DNA of 64,000 nucleotides from assembly GCA_938008435.1 (NCBI GenBank), contig CALLKK010000006.1, positions 206,737 to 270,736 of the forward strand, given 5' to 3'. Shown here in pieces: positions 42,712 to 50,155 of this stretch (position 1 is its first letter; every line of letters starts with the position of its first letter). A model generated the notes under the pieces. It made no database searches, was not told where the DNA came from, and was given only the letters and a program-made list of their open reading frames with translations. A program made the position numbers and the translations under genes. The DNA is from an uncultured Steroidobacter sp. (GTDB lineage Bacteria; Pseudomonadota; Gammaproteobacteria; Steroidobacterales; Steroidobacteraceae).

Positions 42712-45405
42712 GTGAGTCACGCTATTAAGAGGTATGTCTATAACTTCGGTCTGCTCTCGCTTGCCTATGCCTGCACGGCCGGCACGGCGCTCGCGCAGGA
42801 GACTGCGGAGGATGCAAACTCGGCCGAAATGCCGGTCGAGAGCATCGTCGTGACCGGAACGCGCATTCGCGGCGCCGCTCCCGTCGGTGCGCCGGTGCTG
42901 TCGATCGGTCAGGCGGAGATTCAGAATTCCGCTGCCACGACGCTTACCGAGGTGCTGCGCAACGTCCCGCAAGTGGCGAACCTGGGCGCCGACGACAGCC
43001 GCTTCAACGCGAATCAAGGCGCGAACGGCAACATCACCGCCGGCTCGGCCATCAACCTGCGCGGTCTCGGCCCCGACGCAACGCTGAGTTTGATGAACGG
43101 GCGACGCCTGCCGATTTCCCCGTCGCTCGGCACAACCGCCGGTACGGGCGCGTTCGACGTCTCGCTCGTGCCGCCCGCCGCGATCGGTCAGCTCGAAATC
43201 ATGGCGGACGGCGGCTCTGCGCTGTACGGCGCCGATGCCGTGGGCGGCGTCGTCAACATCATCATGCGCAATCCGTTCGACGGCCTCGAGGTCGGTGCGC
43301 GCCAGGGCTGGGCGGATGGTTTCGACACCACGTCCTTCGACGGCGCTTTCGGGCGCACTTGGGGTTCGGGCGGATTGATGATCGCTGCGCAGTGGCAGCA
43401 TCGCGATAATCTCCCTGCATCCAAGCGCAGCTACTTCACCGACGATCTGCGTCCCTATGGCGGCACGGACGGTCGCTCCTACAGCGCTGCGCCGGGCAAT
43501 GTCGTGGTCGGCGGCGTACGCTACGCGATCCCGCAAGGACAGGACGGCACGAACCTGACGCCGGCGGATCTCATTGCCGGCACAGCCAATCGCCAGAGCA
43601 CTCATCAAGGTGCGGATGCGCTGCCCGAGCAGGAACGTCGCTCCGTCGCAATCAATTTCAATCAAGACCTGACCGACTCGCTGCGCTTCAAGGCACAAGG
43701 TTTGTACGCGGTGCGCGAATCCGAACGCAGCTCAGGTCCCGGCAACTTCCTGCAAACGTTGACGGTGCCGAACACCAATCCGTTCTTCGTGCACCCGACG
43801 AATCCGGCCGCGCCCTCGGTTTCGGTGGCGTACAACCTGCAAGCTGACTTCGGCAATCAAGTGCGTACCGCTTCCGAGCGCGTTGCCTATCTGACGGCCG
43901 GACTCGAGCTCGATCTCGGTTCGTCGTGGACCGCAGAGCTCTTCGGCAGCTATGGCTACAACCATCAAGCGACGCTGCGCAACGAGATCAACAGCCGCGC
44001 CATGGCGGCTGCGCTGGCCGACAGCAATCCTGCAACGGCCTTCAATCCGTTCGGCGGCGGCGGCAACAACAATCCCGAAACGCTCGCGAAGATCCGCGCC
44101 GTCAACGGCATCAATTGGGACTACGAGCTGCAGCATGTCGGCTTGAGCGCGAATGGCGGCCTCTTCGAGCTGCCCGGCGGCGAGGTCAAGCTTGCCGTGG
44201 GTGTCGAACATCTGCGCAGCGAGCTCGGCACGTTCGAACGTCGCAACACCGGCACGCCCGATACGAGCACGTTCGCCATCACCGACGTGAGCGGCGTGCG
44301 CCGCTTGAAGTCCGCTTACGCCGAGTTGCTCGTGCCGATCGTCGGCGCCGGCAACGCGATTCCGGGCATCGAGAAGCTCTCGTTGTCGCTGGCCGGGCGT
44401 CATGACGATTACAGCGACGTGGGCACGACGACCAATCCGAAGTTCGGCTTGAACTGGACGCCGACGCCTGGCGTGAACGTCCGCGGCAGCTACGGCAAGT
44501 CGTTCAAGGCGCCCGCAGGCCCCGGCGCCGACAAGGGCCTCGTGATCTCGGTGCAAGACTTCGTCGATCCGACTGCGCCCGGCGGCACGACGCGCACGCT
44601 GTGGGTACGCAGCGGCGTCGAAGGCCTGCGTCCTGAGACCGCGACGATCTGGTCGCTCGGCGTGGATCTCAGTCCGATCAGCCTGCCGGGGCTCGATCTG
44701 TCGCTCAACTACTTCAACATCGACTATGAAGATCGCATCGCGGCGCCGGGCAACGATACCTCGCCGCTCACGAAGGAAGCGATCCTGTCCGAGTTCATCG
44801 TTCGCAATCCTTCGGCGGATCTCGTCAACTACTTCCTGTCGATGCCCACGTACACGGGCCTGCCGCAGGATCCGGCGACGATTCTCGCGTTCGTCGACGG
44901 CCGGCCGCGCAACATCGGTCGCGTCAAGACGAGCGGTATCGAGATGGCGGCGAGCTATCGCTGGTCGAGCGGCGCGAACAACTGGACCGTCGGCCTCGAT
45001 GCGCAGCACGTGCGCAACTTCGAGCAATCGTTGATTCCGTCGCTGCCGCTGGTCGACTACGTGAACACGCTCGATTATCCGCTCGAGTGGTCGGGGCGCG
45101 GTCGGCTTGCCTGGTCGCGCGGCAATCTTGCTGCGACGGCGTACGTCAATTACGCGGGCAGCTACGACAATCTCGCCGTCACGCCGAAGCAGAAGATCGA
45201 TTCGTACACCACGGTCGATCTTTCGCTGCGCTACACCCTCGATGGGAATCACGCGCTGCTGCAGGATCTCACGATTGCGCTCGACGTCGTGAATCTGTTC
45301 GACGAAGAGCCGCCCGTCGTGCTGAACGGCACGCTCGCGTTCGACCCGCAGGTCGCAAGCGCCATCCAGCGGCAGGTCTCCGTCGGAATCCGCAAGCGCT
45401 GGTGA
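42712..45405 (+). CDS. TonB-dependent outer-membrane receptor (operon with PrpD and cytochrome pair)
   Basis: 897 residues from the GTG at 42712 (GGGGGA at 42698-42703). Signal peptide to about residue 28 (TALA/QE). The plug starts with VESIVVTGTRIRG and contains GGSALYGADAVGGVVNI; the rest is the 22-strand barrel, ending in an aromatic residue (GIRKRW) as Bam substrates do. It imports a large or scarce substrate across the outer membrane, powered by TonB. There is no N-terminal signalling extension. The next gene starts 10 bases after its stop, so the substrate is probably handled by the PrpD-like protein and cytochrome pair. Confidence 0.9.
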   Translation: MSHAIKRYVYNFGLLSLAYACTAGTALAQETAEDANSAEMPVESIVVTGTRIRGAAPVGAPVLSIGQAEIQNSAATTLTEVLRNVPQVANLGADDSRFNANQGANGNITAGSAINLRGLGPDATLSLMNGRRLPISPSLGTTAGTGAFDVSLVPPAAIGQLEIMADGGSALYGADAVGGVVNIIMRNPFDGLEVGARQGWADGFDTTSFDGAFGRTWGSGGLMIAAQWQHRDNLPASKRSYFTDDLRPYGGTDGRSYSAAPGNVVVGGVRYAIPQGQDGTNLTPADLIAGTANRQSTHQGADALPEQERRSVAINFNQDLTDSLRFKAQGLYAVRESERSSGPGNFLQTLTVPNTNPFFVHPTNPAAPSVSVAYNLQADFGNQVRTASERVAYLTAGLELDLGSSWTAELFGSYGYNHQATLRNEINSRAMAAALADSNPATAFNPFGGGGNNNPETLAKIRAVNGINWDYELQHVGLSANGGLFELPGGEVKLAVGVEHLRSELGTFERRNTGTPDTSTFAITDVSGVRRLKSAYAELLVPIVGAGNAIPGIEKLSLSLAGRHDDYSDVGTTTNPKFGLNWTPTPGVNVRGSYGKSFKAPAGPGADKGLVISVQDFVDPTAPGGTTRTLWVRSGVEGLRPETATIWSLGVDLSPISLPGLDLSLNYFNIDYEDRIAAPGNDTSPLTKEAILSEFIVRNPSADLVNYFLSMPTYTGLPQDPATILAFVDGRPRNIGRVKTSGIEMAASYRWSSGANNWTVGLDAQHVRNFEQSLIPSLPLVDYVNTLDYPLEWSGRGRLAWSRGNLAATAYVNYAGSYDNLAVTPKQKIDSYTTVDLSLRYTLDGNHALLQDLTIALDVVNLFDEEPPVVLNGTLAFDPQVASAIQRQVSVGIRKRW

Positions 45406-45415
45406 GGCGTGCGCC

Positions 45416-46906
45416 GTGGCGTTCTCGCGGCGTCATCTAGTCAAAGGCGCGATTGCCGCGCCCGTTCTGGGCGCGGCTTTCCTCGAGGCACAGGCTCGTG
45501 CCCCCTCCGTGAGCGATCGAGTCGATCCCGACTCGGTCGCTTTCTTGTCGGAACAGCTCGCTGCTTTCGCAGCGAAGCTGCGCTTCGACGATCTCCCCGA
45601 CGTCGTCGTCAAGAGCGTGCAACGCTCCATCATGGATGCCGTCGGCGTAAGCCTTGCGGCATCCGGCTTGGAGCCCGTGTGCCGACCGTTCATCGAACTT
45701 GCGCGCACGCTCGCAGGTCAGGGACGCGCCCACGTGCTCGGCTGCAATTTCACCGCACCGGCTGCGTACGCCGCGCTCGCGAACGGCGCCATGGCGCACG
45801 CGCTCGACTACGAAGACGTGCATGAGCCGTCATCGACGCATCCCAACGCCGCGCCGGTTGCCGCCGCGCTCGCACTGGCCGAGGAGCTCGGCAATGTCGA
45901 CGGTAAGCGCCTCATCGCCGCAGTCGCCGCCGGCAGTGAAGTCGCCATCCGGCTTGCGCTTGCTCGCACCGACGATTGGACGCGCCACGGCTGGTATCTC
46001 CCGCCGATCGTGGGCGCCTTCGGCGCAGCGGCAACAGCCGCCAATTTGCTGGGACTCGACGCGAAGCAGACGCTCGCCGCGTTCTCGCTGACGCTGTGCC
46101 AGTCCTCGTGCAGCGCCGAGATCTTGCACAGCCCCGCCGCCGACATTCGCGCCATTCGCGACGGCTTTGCAGCACAAGCCGGCGTTGTTTCCGCGCAGCT
46201 GGCGCGCAACGGCGTCACGGGCTTCGATCGCCCCATCGAAGGCAAGGCGGGCTTCTACACCATGTTTGCACGCGGCCTGTATCGCCCCGAGGTCGTGATC
46301 GACGGGCTCGGCGCGCGCTTTCACAATGCCGACATCGCCTTCAAAGCGTGGCCATCGTGTCGCGGCACGCACTTGTACGTTCAAGCCGCCATCGACTTGC
46401 ACAGGGCGGGCCTGACGGATCCTGCAGAGATCATCTGCACGATCACGCCGCGGAATGCCGAGCTCTGCACGCCTGAAAAGCAGCAACCGGTCAGCGCCAT
46501 CGACGCGAAGTTCAGCATTCCTTTCTCCGTGGCGACTGCCCTGCGCACGGGCGAGGTGACGCTGGCCTCGTTCAGCGCCGCAGCGCTCGCCGATCCCGCG
46601 ACGCTCGCGCTGGCCGCGCGGGTACGCCCGGTCTTCGACGCTGAGCGCGCACGGCCCGTCAGCGCCGGCGGTGGAACCGTCGTCGAGGTCGTCATGTCCA
46701 ATGGCATGCGCCATCGACGCTCCGTCCAACACCTGCGCGGCTCGGTGGAAGACCCGATGAGCGATCGCGAGCTGCGCGACAAATTTCTCGACTGCGCGCT
46801 GATGAGCGCATCGCGCCCACGGCGCCAACGCCTCGAACAACTTGCGGATGCGCTGCAGTCGCTGCGCGCCGTGAAAGATGTTAGAAGCCTGCTCGTAAAC
46901 GTATGA
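45416..46906 (+). CDS. MmgE/PrpD family protein with twin-arginine signal
   Basis: 496 residues of the MmgE/PrpD fold (2-methylcitrate dehydratase, cis-aconitate decarboxylase relatives). The start is a GTG at 45416 with GAGG eight bases upstream. Residues 1-30 form a Tat signal: SRRHLVKGAIAAPVLGAAF then AQARA. Family motifs: ALDYEDVHEPSSTHPNAAPVAAALALAE in the active-site region (read in parts), then GKAGFYTMF and KAWPSCRGTH. Known members act in the cytoplasm, so export would be unusual. It sits between the TonB receptor and the cytochrome gene (4-base overlap). Reaction unknown; dehydration or decarboxylation is plausible. Confidence 0.83.
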   Translation: MAFSRRHLVKGAIAAPVLGAAFLEAQARAPSVSDRVDPDSVAFLSEQLAAFAAKLRFDDLPDVVVKSVQRSIMDAVGVSLAASGLEPVCRPFIELARTLAGQGRAHVLGCNFTAPAAYAALANGAMAHALDYEDVHEPSSTHPNAAPVAAALALAEELGNVDGKRLIAAVAAGSEVAIRLALARTDDWTRHGWYLPPIVGAFGAAATAANLLGLDAKQTLAAFSLTLCQSSCSAEILHSPAADIRAIRDGFAAQAGVVSAQLARNGVTGFDRPIEGKAGFYTMFARGLYRPEVVIDGLGARFHNADIAFKAWPSCRGTHLYVQAAIDLHRAGLTDPAEIICTITPRNAELCTPEKQQPVSAIDAKFSIPFSVATALRTGEVTLASFSAAALADPATLALAARVRPVFDAERARPVSAGGGTVVEVVMSNGMRHRRSVQHLRGSVEDPMSDRELRDKFLDCALMSASRPRRQRLEQLADALQSLRAVKDVRSLLVNV

Positions 46907-48438
46907 CGATCTTCTCCTCCACACGCGCGCTCGTCGCCTTCCCGATTGCGCTCGCGCTCCTCTGCAGCGCGAGCGTCGCGAGCGACACGCAGGCGCCAAG
47001 CCAAGACGCCGTCTACATCGACGCCAAGCAGCGCTGGTGGAAGCCTGGCGAAGCGCGGCGCTGGCACGAGAGCATGCGTTTCGAAGGACGCACGGCGGAC
47101 GTCGAGATCATCAGCCCCGACATCGACTTCGACGCCGCAACGCACCCATTCTTCGCGCCGCTCGGCACGAACGGGCGCGCATGCGTCACGTGTCATCAGC
47201 CTGCCGACGGCATGAGCCTGTCGCTCGATTCCATTCGCGAGCAATGGCAGCGCACGAAGGGACGCGATCCGTTGTTCGCCATGATCGACGGCGCGAACTG
47301 CCCTGATGCCGAGCCCGGCAAGCCGCAATCGCATTCGCTGCTGCTCGAACGCGGTCTGTTCCGCATGCCGCTGCCGTGGCCACCGAAGCTGCCCGAGGGC
47401 GAGACGCTCGAGTTTTCGATCGAGGTCGTGCGCGATCCGACCGGATGCAATACCAGCCCGCGATTTGGGCTGAAGAGCGACAACCCGACGATTTCCGTGT
47501 TCCGCCGACCGCGGCCGGTCGCCAATCTGCGCTACATCCTGACCGTACCGAACCTCTTCAACATCAAGACAGGCGTGCCGGTCATGCGCGATCCGGAAAC
47601 CGGCGAGCGCGCGAACATGAACATGCTCGCCGATGCACGCGTGCTGACGCCGCGCGCGCAAGCGCGCGATGCCGCCAAGAACCACCTGCAGATCGTCTCT
47701 CCGTTGAGCGAGGAGCAGGTCGCGACGCTCGATCGCTTCCAGCGCGGCATCTACATGGCGGCCGTCCGCCACCGCACGGGTGGCGCACTCGATGCAGCAG
47801 GTGCGACGGGCGGCGCCAGCGCGGTCGTCACGGGCCTACCGCTGCTCGGCGATTTCATCGAACGGCGCGTATTTCACTATTTCGATCCGTGGAAACGCCC
47901 GGATGTGCCGGCCGACACCGCCGCAGAACGCGCATTCCGTGAATCGGTGGCGCGCGGCGAAGAGATCTTCATGATGCGGCCGTTCTATATCCGCGACGTC
48001 ACGCATCTCAACACGATCATCGGCATGGGCAATCCGATCAAGCGCACGTGCGCGACGTGCCACAACATGCAGCACGTCGGCATCGACGGCGCGCCCGGAT
48101 GGATGGACCTCGGCACGAATACGCTGCCCTATGCGGAAAAGACCGAGGATCTGCCCCTTTTCAAAGTCACCTGCTCCGCCGAGGCGCGCCCGCATCCGTA
48201 TCTCGGCCGCACGATCTACACGACCGACCCCGGACGCGCGCTCATTACGGGCAAGTGCGTCGATGTCGGCGCCATCAATCTGCAACAGATGCGCGGCTTG
48301 GCCGAGCGTGCGCCGTATTTCGCCAACGGCTCGGCCGCCGATTTGATGGAAGTCGTCGAGTTCTACGATCGACGTTTCGACATGAAGCTGACCGAGCAGG
48401 AAAAGCAGGATCTCGTCAATTTCATGAGCGCACTATGA
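46903..48438 (+). CDS. Di-haem c-type cytochrome, peroxidase/MauG-like (copy 2)
   Basis: 511 residues with a Sec signal (RALVAFPIALALLCSASVAS). Two haem-binding sites: RACVTCHQPAD near residue 95 and RTCATCHNMQH near residue 382. It matches copy 1 (29186-30742) throughout, for example GTNGRACVTCHQPAD, SHSLLLERGL, LPWPPK, ISVFRRPR and DPGRALITGKCVDVG. Unlike copy 1 its operon has a TonB receptor and Tat-signal PrpD protein. It starts in ATGA overlap with the PrpD-like gene and ends in ATGA overlap with the OmpA-like gene. Likely a periplasmic oxidase or electron carrier for the imported compound. Confidence 0.83.
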   Translation: MTIFSSTRALVAFPIALALLCSASVASDTQAPSQDAVYIDAKQRWWKPGEARRWHESMRFEGRTADVEIISPDIDFDAATHPFFAPLGTNGRACVTCHQPADGMSLSLDSIREQWQRTKGRDPLFAMIDGANCPDAEPGKPQSHSLLLERGLFRMPLPWPPKLPEGETLEFSIEVVRDPTGCNTSPRFGLKSDNPTISVFRRPRPVANLRYILTVPNLFNIKTGVPVMRDPETGERANMNMLADARVLTPRAQARDAAKNHLQIVSPLSEEQVATLDRFQRGIYMAAVRHRTGGALDAAGATGGASAVVTGLPLLGDFIERRVFHYFDPWKRPDVPADTAAERAFRESVARGEEIFMMRPFYIRDVTHLNTIIGMGNPIKRTCATCHNMQHVGIDGAPGWMDLGTNTLPYAEKTEDLPLFKVTCSAEARPHPYLGRTIYTTDPGRALITGKCVDVGAINLQQMRGLAERAPYFANGSAADLMEVVEFYDRRFDMKLTEQEKQDLVNFMSAL

Positions 48439-49226
48439 TGATGAGAATGCGCCTGTATGCATCGGGGCTCGCGCTGCTCGGCGCTGCGTGCACGGCAATC
48501 GCCGCCACACCCGACCGCTATTTGAGCTTCGTCACCTGTCCGATCATCCGCGACACGGAGCTGCCGTGCTGGCTCGCCGAATACGAGGGCGAGCTGTACT
48601 TCCTCGGCATGCAGGGCGACAGCGCCTCGGCCTTCAATTCGCCGCAGCTCAAACATCGCGCGCTCATCGAAGCCAAAGTCGGGAGCGGCGAGCGCATCTG
48701 CGGCGGCATCCCGCTCGAATCCGTACACGTTTCGGTCATGCAGGAAATCGATTCTTCCTGCGAGACGATCCTTCCCGCAGAAGGATTCACGCCGCCGCCT
48801 TACGAGCGCGGCCCGGGCCCTGCCGTGCGCCCGCATCCGGCCGCGCCGCGCAAGGATCCTGCGCCGCCGTATACGGCGCAGGAATACGTGCTGGAATTCG
48901 AGTTCGACAACGAATTTCTCGCTCGACGCAATACGCGCAAGCTTGAAGAGCTCGTGCGCTTCGTCGAGCTGAGCAAAGCACGCGCGGTGCGTATCGAAGG
49001 CACGCGCGCGATCTCGCTCTTGAGCGACGGCACGCGCCTGGTCGAGAGCGAGACGATCGCCAAACGGCGCGCCGAGCGAGTCGCACGCATCCTCGTCGAT
49101 CTCGGCATACCGACGAGCATGATCGAAACGCGCTGGTCGGCAGAGCCGCTACCCGGTAACGGTATCGACGATTACACGAGACGGCGGGTCACGATTCGCG
49201 TGGAGGTCGGCGCGGCCGCGCCCTGA
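48435..49226 (+). CDS. OmpA-like envelope protein paired with di-haem cytochrome (copy 2)
   Basis: 263 residues from the first of three consecutive ATGs; it overlaps the cytochrome stop by four bases. Signal sequence to about residue 23 (GLALLGAACTAIA). It shares with copy 1 the Cys domain FVTCPIIRDTELPCWLAEY (Cys35, Cys45), ICGGIPLESV and CETILPAEG, a Pro-rich linker, and an OmpA-like C-terminal domain (FEFDNEFLARRN to VTIRVEV) in which RAERVARILVDLGI fits the family but the TD motif is absent. Four conserved Cys suggest two disulfides. Probable envelope partner of the cytochrome; function not described to my knowledge. Confidence 0.75.
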   Translation: MMMRMRLYASGLALLGAACTAIAATPDRYLSFVTCPIIRDTELPCWLAEYEGELYFLGMQGDSASAFNSPQLKHRALIEAKVGSGERICGGIPLESVHVSVMQEIDSSCETILPAEGFTPPPYERGPGPAVRPHPAAPRKDPAPPYTAQEYVLEFEFDNEFLARRNTRKLEELVRFVELSKARAVRIEGTRAISLLSDGTRLVESETIAKRRAERVARILVDLGIPTSMIETRWSAEPLPGNGIDDYTRRRVTIRVEVGAAAP

Positions 49227-49231
49227 GGCTC

Positions 49232-49645
49232 TCAGGCCTCAAAGCGCGCTTTGATCTCGGGCGGGATCGGCACCGCCTTGATGCCGCCCTTGCCGTCGCG
49301 CGCCACCCATACGCGCGTCTCGCGGAACTCGACCGCGAGCGTGCCGTCTTCTTTTAGCAGACGATGCCGCACGTCGAAGCTCGCGCGGCCGCATTTCTCG
49401 ACGGTGGACTCTATGGTCACGTCGTCGCTGAACGTACAGGAGCCTTTGAAGTCCGCCTCGACGTGCACGACCGGAAAGCCCGCAATCTCGTACTTCTCGA
49501 GCAGCGCGGCCTTCTTGAGCCCGAGCGTTTCGAGCATCGCAATGGTCGCGTTGTCGAACATGGCGAAATAGCGCGGGAAATAGACGATCCCGGCCGGATC
49601 GCAATCGCCCCACGGGATACGGAATTGAATACGACTTGACAGCAT
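49232..49645 (-). CDS. Acyl-CoA thioesterase, 4-hydroxybenzoyl-CoA thioesterase family
   Basis: 137-residue single hot-dog domain. The ATG at 49645 has GAGG five bases upstream; the open frame to 49681 has no such site. The N-terminal IPWGDCDPAGIVYFPRYF carries the catalytic Asp of the FcbC/YbgC type. It hydrolyses an acyl- or aroyl-CoA to the acid and CoA. It faces the OmpA-like gene with only five bases between stops. It may release products of the aromatic pathways here or drain stalled CoA esters; the substrate is not determinable. Confidence 0.88.
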   Translation of the reverse strand: MLSSRIQFRIPWGDCDPAGIVYFPRYFAMFDNATIAMLETLGLKKAALLEKYEIAGFPVVHVEADFKGSCTFSDDVTIESTVEKCGRASFDVRHRLLKEDGTLAVEFRETRVWVARDGKGGIKAVPIPPEIKARFEA

Positions 49646-50155
49646 AGGGCCTCGAGAGACGCCGATCAGAACGGACGCCACGGCGCAGGCGTTTCGATTG
49701 CGCGCGGCGCAGTGATTCTACGTCGCATGCTCACCGCCGACACCGGCGGATTCCACGATCGTTATCGGGACAACCACCATGGTCCGCAACTGCAATCGCG
49801 GCGTTTTGGTCTAAGGCGGAGCAGGAATCGCGGCAACGATTGCATCGTCAGCCGACGCACGCAGCCTTCGCCCGAGCGGACATTGAGCTCGGATTCGGCT
49901 CGCACGCGGCGTTCAACGGCCTCGCAGAGCGCTCGCGCGTCTGCGTTGACCGCGAGCAGACGCGGACGCGAGCGCTCTTGCTTCGATGCGCGCGTCTACC
50001 GCGGCGAACGCAGCGGCGTGATTCGCCAAGGTTATTCGCCAGCTACATAACGGATATTCGAGAATGCATCACGGAATGTATGTACCTCTGCATACATTGT
50101 CGGCCACACTTCCCCATCGTCACCAACACAAACCCGTCAACTGGGGGACTTTTCT
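49646..50155. other. Long intergenic stretch upstream of second TonB receptor
   Basis: 510 bases between divergent thioesterase and TonB receptor genes. Apart from the inverted repeat at 50075-50098 and the receptor's GGGGGA site at 50143-50148, I see no gene: open frames here show no family resemblance and lack ribosome sites. A long leader or a decayed gene is possible. Confidence 0.4.
50075..50098. promoter_or_regulatory. Inverted repeat upstream of second TonB receptor
   Basis: Arms AATGTATG (50075-50082) and CATACATT (50091-50098) separated by 8 bases, about 58 bases before the receptor GTG. Good operator geometry. CATACAT also occurs inside the control region of the first TonB receptor operon (42573-42579), so a shared regulator is possible. 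Confidence 0.5.

Noticed and set aside
49712..50050. 112-codon open frame in the gap before the second TonB receptor
   Set aside because: Begins at a poor start without ribosome site and has an Arg/Ser-rich composition typical of chance frames.
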